This document shows positions 1 to 7,820 of a stretch of 47,598 nt of DNA, piece after piece. Both the position numbers and the translations under genes were made by a program. Below the pieces are notes generated by a model. It ran no database searches and had not been told where the DNA came from. It saw nothing but the letters and a program-made list of their open reading frames with translations. The DNA lies in IMG/VR virus record IMGVR_UViG_3300037833_000009, positions 1 through 47,598 of that record. One strand, written 5' to 3'. Each line of letters opens with the position of its first letter. Positions within the stretch are counted from its first letter, which is position 1. This DNA is from a virus.

Positions 1-1
1 G

Positions 2-1219
2 CAAGGGGCAGTGCTCAAGCTCAAAGCGCAGTTCGGAGACGAGCTGCTTGCCGAGCAGAGTGTAACAATTACCCGCAACAGCGTGAGCACGACGCTGACG
101 CTTGATGCCGCCCGGCCAGGCGAGGATCGCTACAGGCTCGTGTGGCGGCCCGAAGCGCCCAATCTGATCGACCTCGACGTGACGCTGGAAGCCAATGGTG
201 CCGCCGACACTATCCATAGCTATTTTGGCTTGCGCTCCTGCAGCTTCGGCAGCGGACGATTCCTGCTCAACAACCGGCCTTATTTCCTCCGTCTTGTGCT
301 TGAGCAAGGCTACTGGCCGCAATCGCATTTGGCCGCGCCCAGCCAAGACGTCATCCGCCAGGAGGTGGAACTGATCAAGGCGCTCGGCTTCAATGGCTTG
401 CGCATTCACCAGAAGGTGGAAGACCCGCGTTTCCTTTATTGGTGCGACAGGATTGGGCTGCTGGTCTGGGGCGAAATGGCCAATGCCTATGAATTCACGC
501 CCGAGGCGGTAGACCGCTTTACGCGGGAATGGCTGAGCGTTGTGGCGCGCGACCGCAACCACCCCTGCATCGTCACCTGGGTGCCGCTCAATGAAAGCTG
601 GGGCGTACACGACATCCTTGTGCGGGAAGACCAGCAACACTATATCTCGGCGCTGTATCATTTGACCAAGGCGCTAGACCCAACCCGTCCGGCGCTGTCC
701 AACGAAGGCTGGGAACACACAGTTTCCGATATCTGGGGCGTGCACGACTATTCGGACGACCCTGCCATTATCAAGCAGCGCTATGACACGCAGGAGGCTT
801 TGCACGAAACCCTGACCGGCGGCGGTCCGCAACGGCGCCAGGTCTTGCTCCAGCCCGATGATCAGCGTCAGCAGCCGGTGGTAATCACCGAGTTCGGCGG
901 CATCAGCTTCCGCCCATCCGAGGGCGAGGCATGGTTCGGCTATGCGACGGTGCAAACCGAGGACGAGTACATCGAAAAGCTGCGTGGGCTTTTCGACGCC
1001 ATCCACGACAGCCCCAACCTTGCTGGCTATTGCTATACCCAGTTTACCGACACCATGCAGGAAGCCAATGGTCTTCTGACAGAGGATCGCAAGCCAAAAT
1101 TCCCAATCGAGCGGCTGCGCCCTATTATCCTCAAGCCGAGCCGCGCAATCGCTGCCGAGTTCCTCGACCTGCAGCGCCAGATTGCCCTGGAGGCTGCCAA
1201 GAACGAGAACAACGACTAG
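2..1219 (+). CDS. Glycoside hydrolase family 2 enzyme, 3' part (host)
   Basis: The reading frame is open to the left edge of the window, so the N-terminal sugar-binding and part of the Ig-like domain are missing. What remains is the end of the Ig-like domain followed by the GH2 TIM barrel. The acid/base glutamate lies in the PLNESWG motif (base 593) and the nucleophile glutamate in ITEFGG (base 890), which is the standard retaining GH2 pair. The family includes beta-galactosidases, beta-mannosidases and beta-glucuronidases; the substrate cannot be told from this fragment. No signal peptide can be judged. It is chromosomal and ends about 180 bases before the likely prophage edge. Confidence 0.9.
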   Translation, partial: QGAVLKLKAQFGDELLAEQSVTITRNSVSTTLTLDAARPGEDRYRLVWRPEAPNLIDLDVTLEANGAADTIHSYFGLRSCSFGSGRFLLNNRPYFLRLVLEQGYWPQSHLAAPSQDVIRQEVELIKALGFNGLRIHQKVEDPRFLYWCDRIGLLVWGEMANAYEFTPEAVDRFTREWLSVVARDRNHPCIVTWVPLNESWGVHDILVREDQQHYISALYHLTKALDPTRPALSNEGWEHTVSDIWGVHDYSDDPAIIKQRYDTQEALHETLTGGGPQRRQVLLQPDDQRQQPVVITEFGGISFRPSEGEAWFGYATVQTEDEYIEKLRGLFDAIHDSPNLAGYCYTQFTDTMQEANGLLTEDRKPKFPIERLRPIILKPSRAIAAEFLDLQRQIALEAAKNENND

Positions 1220-1395
1220 AACATAGCTCTTCTACAGCACTGCATCACCGGGCAGGGCGCGGATCTCGAAATGTGCAATACTAGCGCTGTTCGAGGTTGC
1301 GCCCGCTCCTTCTCGCCATTGTCGTGGTCCGACTGAACCGCTAGCGACGTCAGCCCAGTAGACTGGCGCCTTTATGTAACGCGACAGATCGGATG
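1220..1395. other. Host intergenic stretch left of the prophage
   Basis: No convincing gene, RNA or strong terminator is seen between the glycosidase stop and the presumed left prophage end. Short open frames here have no ribosome-binding site or recognisable protein features. Confidence 0.5.
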
Positions 1396-1658
1396 GTTGT
1401 TTGGGATTAGGTGGGATTAGGTGGGAGGGGCCGGAAATTGGGCGTCTCGGCTGGTCAGTGGTAACGGCGCGTCAGTTCGGGTGAGATTCTGGCGTTTGGT
1501 TTCTGCACTCGCACGGTGGCCTTCAAGGGCCCCGAAACAAGGCTTCAAGGGTATCGAGGATGGAACGGCCAGGTTTGCTGGTCACAATTGTTCGCCCCTG
1601 GGCGCAAGGGCGGAAAACTTGGTTTTGTCATCTCGCAGGGCCGCTGAGGGTGGAACAG
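1396..1658. other. Putative left end and transposase-binding region
   Basis: About 260 bases without a gene lie between host DNA and the repressor stop. They hold a perfect tandem repeat of GGGATTAGGT (1403-1412 and 1413-1422) next to the likely phage end. A second repeat pair, each containing CTTCAAGGG, lies near 1521-1550. Mu-type left ends carry several transposase-binding repeats in such a space, so these are candidates. A copy of the operator half (GTCACAATTGTTC, 1581-1593) also lies here. No MuA site was proven. Confidence 0.4.
1581..1593. promoter_or_regulatory. Degenerate repressor operator near the left end
   Basis: GTCACAATTGTTC shares its first 11 bases with the perfect operator at 2491-2504 and loses only the right arm. 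It lies downstream of the repressor gene, about 0.9 kb from the main operator cluster and close to the phage end. It could be a secondary repressor site affecting end access or looping. A single partial match could also be chance. Confidence 0.35.
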
Positions 1659-2546
1659 CTACACAGGCAGGAAAGCGAAGGCGACGCGGCCCAGGGCTTT
1701 GATGGCCTGGGGCTCGTCGACGGGCTCCATCGGCCAGGCGGGATTGACGTGGACGAGCTCATGACGTCCGTCGAGGCGCCGCACCAGGCGGCGTAACTGC
1801 ACCTCGCCCCCGAAGTCCAGAGCCAGGAGCACGCCCGGCTGCAGTGCGGTTTCGCTCCGGTCGACCAGCACGATGCTGCCGGGTGGAAACTGCGGGCCCC
1901 CTTCATCCTTTTCGATTTTCACGAATGCTAGGACGTTAGCGATCAGCCCTTGCTGCTTGAGCCATTTGGCGGACAGGGCGACCGGAGCCGGATCTGCCCG
2001 GCCACCGCGTGCCAAAAGATGCGGCACCTGAACGAAGCCTTCGGGCGGGGCGACCGGATTGTCGCCCTGATCAGCCGGCATCGTCGCGGCATCGGAAAAA
2101 GCTGCAAGCTTGTCCTCTACTTCGGCACGGCTCTTGGCGATGAGTGCGTGGCGCGCGTCGCGCTTGGTTTTGGATGAGGGCGTCGCGAAAGCCTGGGCGG
2201 CCAGGTCGAAGCGCTTTTCTTCGCAAGCTGCGTCCATCTGGTTCACCGGCGTGCCCCAGATCAGGTAGTCGAGGCTAACGCCTGTCGCCTTGGCAATGGC
2301 GCCGATGCGTTCCGCTGGCATCGAGCTGTTGCGCTTGAGTGCCATTTTGTACGCGGTCGGCTCGATTTGAGCCATGCGGATCAGATCGGCCTGCGTCCCG
2401 ATCAAGGCCTCAAGTGCCCTCAGCCGGTCGGCAATCTGGCTCTCACCCCAAGCAAAACTGAACGATTGTTCCGCCCACGCATCGCCGTTGGTCACAATTG
2501 TGACTTTCTGCTTGACATCCAAGCTCTCACCTATCCATTTAGTCAC
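1659..2546 (-). CDS. Mu-type immunity repressor, HTH plus S24/LexA-like domain
   Basis: About 295 aa from a GTG at 2546. Residues ~35-97 form a Cro/C1-type helix-turn-helix ending in SLDYLIWGTP; residues ~175-293 have the beta-rich fold pattern of LexA/S24 repressors (GSIVLVDRSE, then GGEVQLRRL). The catalytic dyad seems absent: the usual GDSM serine position reads KDEGG, with Glu near 215, and the lysine position reads Arg near 252. That suggests a repressor that does not self-cleave, so induction would not be by RecA-stimulated autoproteolysis. It is transcribed divergently from ner across the operator cluster. The start is uncertain, because the GTG lies inside one operator and the first ~30 residues run over another; TTG at 2522 is an alternative. 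Confidence 0.85.
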   Translation of the reverse strand: MTKWIGESLDVKQKVTIVTNGDAWAEQSFSFAWGESQIADRLRALEALIGTQADLIRMAQIEPTAYKMALKRNSSMPAERIGAIAKATGVSLDYLIWGTPVNQMDAACEEKRFDLAAQAFATPSSKTKRDARHALIAKSRAEVEDKLAAFSDAATMPADQGDNPVAPPEGFVQVPHLLARGGRADPAPVALSAKWLKQQGLIANVLAFVKIEKDEGGPQFPPGSIVLVDRSETALQPGVLLALDFGGEVQLRRLVRRLDGRHELVHVNPAWPMEPVDEPQAIKALGRVAFAFLPV

Positions 2547-2573
2547 ATATGTGACCTAGAATCACAAAAGTGA
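2491..2573. promoter_or_regulatory. Repressor/Ner operator cluster: three TCAC-N4-GTGA dyads
   Basis: Two perfect 14-bp palindromes, GTCACAATTGTGAC (2491-2504) and GTCACATATGTGAC (2542-2555), and a third dyad TCACAAAAGTGA (2562-2573) share TCAC-N4-GTGA. They lie between the divergent repressor and ner starts, the place of O1-O3 in phage Mu. Spacing is 51 and about 20 bases. Repressor and/or Ner binding here would decide between lysogeny and the lytic early operon. Confidence 0.8.
2512..2541 (+). promoter_or_regulatory. Probable early promoter for the ner-transposase operon
   Basis: A perfect TTGACA (2512-2517) is followed after 18 bases by CATTTA (2536-2541), a weak -10. It lies between the first and second operator dyads, so bound repressor would cover it. 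The transcript would start about 25-30 bases before the ner ATG. A GANTC site (GAATC, 2559-2563) lies just downstream. Confidence 0.5.
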
Positions 2574-2576
2574 CCG

Positions 2577-2876
2577 ATGCCCCAAAAGAACTCTCACCCT
2601 GCCGACATAGTGGCCCGCCTCCGCAAGAGCGGAGGTTCACTTAGTTCCGTGGCCAAAGGAATGAAAGCCCACCCGAGCACGGTTAGCCACGCCCTCCGCC
2701 GCTGCATTCCCTCCGCCAATTACGCCATCGCCAAAACCCTCGGCGTCAAGCGTCACGAGCTCTGGCCGGAATGGTTCGACGACGAAGACCGGCGCCGCCC
2801 GATACCTAGTCCGAAAGCCGGTGGCCGGAAAAGTCAATTATCGCACGCAAGTTCTGACAGGAGTAAACACGCATGA
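2577..2876 (+). CDS. ner: Ner-like early regulator
   Basis: 99 aa. The N-terminal ~65 residues match the Ner/Nlp family: a start of HPADIVARLRKSGGSLSSVA, a helix-turn-helix around STVSHALRR, and the typical ending KTLGVKRHELWPEWF. The rest is a basic tail. In Mu, Ner binds the operator region after infection and turns down both the repressor and early promoters. Here it is the first early gene, beginning 4 bases after the third operator dyad, and its stop overlaps the next start by 4 bases. The ribosome site is weak. Confidence 0.88.
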   Translation: MPQKNSHPADIVARLRKSGGSLSSVAKGMKAHPSTVSHALRRCIPSANYAIAKTLGVKRHELWPEWFDDEDRRRPIPSPKAGGRKSQLSHASSDRSKHA

Positions 2877-3784
2877 CCTCTGCACCGTCCACCAAAAGGC
2901 GCGGCGCGGACAAGGGGCAGGTAACATCCACCGAGCCACCGGCCAAGCCACAAAACCTAACGCAGCTGGACCCAAATAAGATCATCGTCAGCCCGCAACG
3001 GCTGCGCGTTCTGGATATGAGCGCGGCCGAAGCCATCGCACGATCGTTTGAACTGGTCGGGCAGTTGCAGCCAATCCGGGTGAGCATCGATGCACAGGGC
3101 ATCTACCATCTGGATGTGGGCTTGCACCGGCTGCATGCCGCCAAGAGCTTGGGCTGGCAGGTCGACACAATAGTGACCGCGATCGAAAACCATTCCGCTC
3201 ATCAGCGCCGCCTCTCCGAAATCTTCGAGAACATCATTCGGCCCGACCTTAGAGCGCTGGAGCGGGCGGTTATGCTTGCCGAGCTCAAGGCGCTGCACGA
3301 GGGAATGCATCCCGACGCCCGCAATGGCGGGGACCGGCGCAGCGCCGATGCACGGGCCAAGCGCGACCAGAACGAAATTTTTTCGTTCAGTTCGGTTGCA
3401 GCCGAACGCACCGGGCTATCCGCCCGCGCGATCGAGATCAGCGTGGCGATTGCCCGCAACCTCAGCGCCAATATCAAGGCCCGCCTGACGGGCACGTGGC
3501 TCGCCAACCACCAGGCGGGCTTGTCCCTTCTGGCGCAACAGGACGCAGCGCTGCAGACGGCTATTCTGGACCTTCTGTTTGCCCCGGTCGAAACGCGACA
3601 AGCGGAAACCGTTGCCGAGGCGCTCGCTCTGGCACAGGGCAAGGCATTGCTGCGCCCGGCCGACATCCATTGGCAGGCCCTCACCAACAAGATGGCGCGG
3701 GCTTCCCGCGAACAGCGGCTTGCCCTGTTCAAGATGTATGAGGACGAGATCGTGGCCTTCGTGAAGTCGAAGGGCCTCGTCTGA
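2873..3784 (+). CDS. ParB/Srx-fold protein of the early operon
   Basis: 303 aa. Residues ~30-110 have the ParB N-terminal nuclease-fold pattern: LDPNKIIVSPQRLR, then a box HLDVGLHRLHAAKSLGW equivalent to the GxHR motif, then a conserved ENIIRPDLRALERA helix like the second ParB box. A helix-turn-helix region follows near residues 175-200. The C-terminal half is helical and unassigned. Such ParB-like proteins occur in the early region of several Mu-like phages of alphaproteobacteria; their role (DNA binding or CTP-dependent clamp) is unproven. No ParA partner or parS is seen, so plasmid-like partition is unlikely. ATGA overlap with ner. Confidence 0.75.
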   Translation: MTSAPSTKRRGADKGQVTSTEPPAKPQNLTQLDPNKIIVSPQRLRVLDMSAAEAIARSFELVGQLQPIRVSIDAQGIYHLDVGLHRLHAAKSLGWQVDTIVTAIENHSAHQRRLSEIFENIIRPDLRALERAVMLAELKALHEGMHPDARNGGDRRSADARAKRDQNEIFSFSSVAAERTGLSARAIEISVAIARNLSANIKARLTGTWLANHQAGLSLLAQQDAALQTAILDLLFAPVETRQAETVAEALALAQGKALLRPADIHWQALTNKMARASREQRLALFKMYEDEIVAFVKSKGLV

Positions 3785-4233
3785 TGGCGCGCATCAAGAA
3801 TGGCGCCATGGGCGACATATTGGATTTCCAGCTGCCCGCAGTAGCGGAGCGGCCGACCGTGGCGATCGAGGGAAACACCCTGGGCAGCCAGGTGGCGCGC
3901 GCCATCAAGGCTGCGCTGGACGATTGCCTGCAAAGCCGTGCCCAGATCGCGGAGCTCATGAGCAAGCGCCTGGGCACGCCGATCGGCAAGGCCACGCTCG
4001 ACGCCTATGCAGCCGAGGGCAAGCCGCACACCATCCCGCTCGACCGCTTCATTGCACTTATCGAGGTAACGGGCCGCCGTGACCTGGTCGGCTTCGTAGC
4101 CGACCGCGTGGGCATGATCGCGGTAGACCAGCGATATGAGGCGCTGATCGGCCTGCAACTTATCCGCGAACATCAAGAACAGATCGACCGGAAGAAAAAG
4201 GCGCTTGAACTGCGCTGGAAGGCTTCGTCATGA
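3784..4233 (+). CDS. Early-operon protein of unknown function, HTH-like
   Basis: 149 aa, starting on the last base of the previous gene and overlapping the transposase start. The centre (about residues 45-95: SRAQIAELMSKRLGTPIGKA, then IPLDRFIALIEVTGRRDLV) looks like a phage regulatory HTH in which helix-turn-helix is followed by a helical dimerisation region. The end is basic and helical. Proteins like it sit just before the transposase in related Mu-like prophages, which suggests a role in control or target handling. No precise function is recognised. Confidence 0.65.
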   Translation: MARIKNGAMGDILDFQLPAVAERPTVAIEGNTLGSQVARAIKAALDDCLQSRAQIAELMSKRLGTPIGKATLDAYAAEGKPHTIPLDRFIALIEVTGRRDLVGFVADRVGMIAVDQRYEALIGLQLIREHQEQIDRKKKALELRWKASS

Positions 4234-6425
4234 ACCAAGGCGAAGCGAGCCGGACCATGCAGGTTTGGTTTACAGCGGGCGAATTGGCGGATCGCGCAGT
4301 GGAAGGCGCGATGCCCGGGCTGCCTGCCACCCAGCGCGGCATCCAGAAGCTGGCCGAACGCGAGGGCTGGGCGACGCGCTGCGCGCAAGCCCGGCCCCGT
4401 CAGGGCCGCGAGGGCGGCGGCGGGCTTGAATACCATTTGGACTTGTTGCCGCTTCCGACGCGGCTGGCCTATGCCGCCAGCTTCGTCTCGGCACTCAAGC
4501 CACCGCGTCCATCGATACCAGCCGACGAGGGCCTCACCGGCTCGGCACGGCGCCAACGTGATGCCCGCCTGGTTCTTGTCGGACTGGCCGACCGGCTCCG
4601 CAGCGAGTCTGCGTTGTCGGTCATCGCTTCGGACACTTATCTTTCCTCGCTCTACAATGGAGGGCACATCGTCGTGGCGCCTTGGGTGCGCCAGACGGTC
4701 AAGGCGATCAGTGCACCGACCCTGGCGCGCTGGCGCAAGACCGCCCGCACAAACGAGTTGCGCCTTGGCGTGGAAGCTGCCCGCAATCGCGCCGGGACGG
4801 GCGTCCTGGACCTTGCCGATGGTGGAGCGGTCAAGACGCTGATCCTTGCCGTCCTGGCCAAGCAGCCGCTGACCAAGGCTGAAACCGTGCTCGACATGGT
4901 GGCAGCGCGCTATCCGCAGGGCCTGCCGGTCCGCAAAGGCAAGACAGTGCCGGTACCACCGATTCGCGCGTTCCAACGCGCCCTCAAAAGTTGGAAAACG
5001 CAGTATCGCAACGAGCTGGCCAAGCTCGCGGACCCGGACGGCTATCGCAGCAAATATGAGTTCGTCGCCATTGGCACCCAACGGGCCGACCGGCTCAATG
5101 AAGTCTGGCAGATCGACGCCAGCCCGCTCGATGCGATCACGACGGAAGGGCGTCGCCCGACCATCTATGCTGCGATCGATGTGTTTTCGCGGCGGTGCAT
5201 CATTCTCGTTACCGAGACACCGCGCGCCGCTGCAGTGAGCGTCCTGATCCGGAAGTGCCTGCTCGCCTGGGGTGTTCCCGAACGCATCAAGACCGATAAC
5301 GGCTCGGACTTCACCGCCCATGCAATTGGGCGCCTCCTGTCCGGGCTCGGTATCGAGATCGAGCTTTCGCCACCCTATACGCCGCGCGCCAAGGCCATCG
5401 TCGAACGTGTGATCGGCACGTTTCAGCGGGACTTTGCTGCGCGCCTGCCTGGTTTCGTCGGCCACTCTGTTGCGCAGCGCAAGGTCATCGAGAATCGCAA
5501 GGCGTTTTCCCGGCGCCTGGGCGAGGACGACGCCCATCTGTTCGACGCCGACATGGCCGATGCCGACATCCAGGCCTATGCCGACGATTGGGCAGGAACC
5601 AACTACGCCCACACCGCGCATGATGGCCTTGGCGGCATGACGCCGTTCGCAAAGGCCGCCAGCTTCGCCGGGCCGATCCGCCGCATCGAGGAACTGCGCG
5701 GACTTGATCTGCTTCTCGCGCCGGTCGTGGGCAGCGACGGACAACGCAAGGTCACAAAGACCGGCATCCGGGTGAATGGCGAGCATTACCTGATCGGCAC
5801 CGTAATGCCGGGAACGGACGTGTTCTGCCGTCACGATCCTGCCGATCTGGGGCGCCTATACGTCTACGCGCTGGACCAGGAAACTTTCCTTGGCCATGCC
5901 ATCTGCCCGCTGCTCAGCGGACTTGATCCGGTAGTTGTGGCTGGTCAAGTCAAGGCGCAGCAAAAGGCCTTCCTGGACGGCAATCTCAAGCCCATCCGGG
6001 CGGCCATGCGCAAGATTGGCCCGCGTGACATCGCCGATGCGCAACGCGCGGCCGGCCAGCGCCGCGCCGGAAATCTTGTCGCGTTCGAACGCCCGTCCGT
6101 GCCGCACGACACAGCAGCGCTTCGTGCGGCGAGCTTGGCCGGCGCCAGCCACGAGGCGCGTCCGCAATCAGTCGAACAGGCGAAGCGGCATGCCGAACTG
6201 CTGGCCAAGCCTGCGGCGGCTCCATTGCCGCGCAATGTCCGCCAATTGCGGACCACCGAAACGCGCGAGCAGCGGTTCGCCCGCGCGCTTTCCATCGAGG
6301 GGCGGATCGCCGCTGCCGAGCCTGTAGCGCCGGAGGAGGCGCGCTGGCTGGGTGGATATCAGGCCGATCCTGAATTCAAAGCCATGAAGAGGATGCGCGA
6401 AAGAGCGGAAGCGGCGGGGCAGTGA
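4230..6425 (+). CDS. MuA-type DDE transposase
   Basis: 731 aa, near the length of MuA (663). The N-terminus (about 10-75) has the Mu end/enhancer-binding winged helix: WFTAGELAD, LPATQRGIQKLAEREGW and a GGGLEYHLDLLP segment. The retroviral-integrase fold covers ~285-430, with catalytic Asp296 (WQIDASPLD), Asp356 (IKTDNGSDF) and Glu392 (AIVERVIGTF). A beta-barrel Mu C-terminal domain follows (~490-570), then a basic tail. It would cut and join the phage ends for integration and replicative transposition. Asp356 and Glu392 have 35 residues between them, unlike the longer spacing in MuA itself. All catalytic residues are present. Confidence 0.95.
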   Translation: MNQGEASRTMQVWFTAGELADRAVEGAMPGLPATQRGIQKLAEREGWATRCAQARPRQGREGGGGLEYHLDLLPLPTRLAYAASFVSALKPPRPSIPADEGLTGSARRQRDARLVLVGLADRLRSESALSVIASDTYLSSLYNGGHIVVAPWVRQTVKAISAPTLARWRKTARTNELRLGVEAARNRAGTGVLDLADGGAVKTLILAVLAKQPLTKAETVLDMVAARYPQGLPVRKGKTVPVPPIRAFQRALKSWKTQYRNELAKLADPDGYRSKYEFVAIGTQRADRLNEVWQIDASPLDAITTEGRRPTIYAAIDVFSRRCIILVTETPRAAAVSVLIRKCLLAWGVPERIKTDNGSDFTAHAIGRLLSGLGIEIELSPPYTPRAKAIVERVIGTFQRDFAARLPGFVGHSVAQRKVIENRKAFSRRLGEDDAHLFDADMADADIQAYADDWAGTNYAHTAHDGLGGMTPFAKAASFAGPIRRIEELRGLDLLLAPVVGSDGQRKVTKTGIRVNGEHYLIGTVMPGTDVFCRHDPADLGRLYVYALDQETFLGHAICPLLSGLDPVVVAGQVKAQQKAFLDGNLKPIRAAMRKIGPRDIADAQRAAGQRRAGNLVAFERPSVPHDTAALRAASLAGASHEARPQSVEQAKRHAELLAKPAAAPLPRNVRQLRTTETREQRFARALSIEGRIAAAEPVAPEEARWLGGYQADPEFKAMKRMRERAEAAGQ

Positions 6426-6492
6426 CCCCCGCGAAGGCCCTGGCTGCGGAGCCAGGTAATGCGAACACGTGTCGGAGAGGGACATCCACAAA

Positions 6493-7236
6493 ATGACGAC
6501 CACGCCTACGCCGCAAACCATTGCGGTTCTCAAGAACGTCACAGCCGCCATGGTGCTGCTGGAGACGCTCATCGCCCGCCCACCCGGCCTGCCGGGCCTG
6601 GGCGTCATGTCGGGACCATCGGGTTTCGGCAAGACGATCGCCTGCCAATACGCACAGAACGAGTTGGGCGCCATCTACATCGAGGCGCGCAACTACTGGA
6701 CACGCAAAACCTTTTGCGAGCAGCTGCTGATCGAGCTCGGCATGCCCCGGCCACGCGGCACGATCGCCCATCTGATGGGAGAGATCATTACGGTCCTCGG
6801 CAACAATCCGGACCGGCCGCTGATCATCGACGAGGCCGATGTGCTGGTCGATATCCGCGCAATCGAACTGGTCCGCGACATCTACGAAACCACGCAAGTT
6901 CCAGTCTTGCTGGTTGGCGAGGAATTGCTGCCGCAGAAGCTGGCCGAATTCGAGCGCGTCCACAACCGGGTGCTGGACTGGGTACTGGCCGAACCATGCG
7001 ATCAGGACGACACGGCGGCACTTGCCGGCATCGTGTGCCCCAAGCTTGAGCTTGGCGCCGATCTGCTCGACCTGATCCGCCAGCAAGCGGAAGGGCGCGC
7101 GCGCCGCATCGTGGTTTCGCTGCATGACGTGGCAAGCTTTGCCCGACGCGAGGGCTTGGATCGTCTGGATGCTTCAAGCTATGGCGGGCGCCTGTTTACC
7201 GGCGCTGCGCCCCGTCGCCATGGGCGGGCTGCGTAA
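6493..7236 (+). CDS. MuB-like AAA+ target-selection ATPase
   Basis: 247 aa from the ATG at 6493; a GTG at 6469 is also in frame. The purine-rich GGAGAGGG sits about 12 bases before the ATG, so I prefer it. Walker A is GPSGFGKT (41-48) and Walker B PLIIDEAD (~109-116). MuB forms ATP-dependent filaments on DNA, delivers target DNA to the transposase and gives target immunity. The gene follows the transposase by 67 bases, as in Mu, and its stop touches the next start. Confidence 0.9.
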   Translation: MTTTPTPQTIAVLKNVTAAMVLLETLIARPPGLPGLGVMSGPSGFGKTIACQYAQNELGAIYIEARNYWTRKTFCEQLLIELGMPRPRGTIAHLMGEIITVLGNNPDRPLIIDEADVLVDIRAIELVRDIYETTQVPVLLVGEELLPQKLAEFERVHNRVLDWVLAEPCDQDDTAALAGIVCPKLELGADLLDLIRQQAEGRARRIVVSLHDVASFARREGLDRLDASSYGGRLFTGAAPRRHGRAA

Positions 7237-7820
7237 TGGCCATCAAGCTTGAAATCAGCCTGGCCAAGGGCGAAACGGCACCAAGCGCGTTGGAACTGCT
7301 CGCCCGCACCCTCGCCTCGATGGTCGAGGTGGGCGAGCGTTTCACCATTGGGGAACTGCGCCGCGCCGCGCAGGTGCATTACCTGGGCGCCGGCAGGAGC
7401 TTCATCCGCTTTCTGCTGGCCGAAGGCGTCATCGAAGGACAGGCCCGGTCCGGGCGTTACCTTCTGGTCAAGCCAGTACCGGAGTTGCCGCCCAAGGGCG
7501 CCCAGCCCCTTGCTGACCAGGGGCAACAGCAGGTTTGGAACGTGCTGCGGGGCTCGTCGGGCCGCAACGGCATTGGCCGGTCCGAATTGCGCCTCCTGGC
7601 GTCCACGCAAAGCTTGAAGCTGGACGACAGCATCGAAAACTATCTATCCGCACTGGTGCGGGCTGGAGTGCTGCGTGAGGACGAGCGGGGCCTGCGCCTG
7701 CTGCCCGCTCACAATACCGGACCACTTGCACCGCGGCTCTACGAGGCGCTCGTGCCCGTCGATCCAAACCGGCGCGCCGTCTGCGTTTCGATCGTTCAGG
7801 CCGATGAGGTGGCGCCATGA
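7236..7820 (+). CDS. Unknown early protein with two winged-helix-like halves
   Basis: 194 aa; ATG on the last base of the MuB gene. Residues ~20-80 (FTIGELRRAAQVHYLGAGRS then RFLLAEGVIEGQ) and ~95-160 (GIGRSELRLLAS then YLSALVRAGVLRED) both look like winged helices, suggesting a tandem DNA-binding protein. No catalytic motif is seen. Its place after MuB matches small regulatory genes in other transposable phages, but I do not recognise the family. Confidence 0.6.
   Translation: MAIKLEISLAKGETAPSALELLARTLASMVEVGERFTIGELRRAAQVHYLGAGRSFIRFLLAEGVIEGQARSGRYLLVKPVPELPPKGAQPLADQGQQQVWNVLRGSSGRNGIGRSELRLLASTQSLKLDDSIENYLSALVRAGVLREDERGLRLLPAHNTGPLAPRLYEALVPVDPNRRAVCVSIVQADEVAP

Noticed and set aside
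2873-3784. Plasmid-type partition system
   Set aside because: No ParA-type ATPase or centromere repeats nearby; a ParB-like gene alone in a Mu early operon does not indicate a plasmid prophage.
4173-5834. Long leftward open frame of about 553 codons opposite the transposase
   Set aside because: It is a mirror of a GC-rich real gene: no ribosome site, low-complexity Arg/Gly/Ala content and no domain. The transposase frame has all catalytic motifs.
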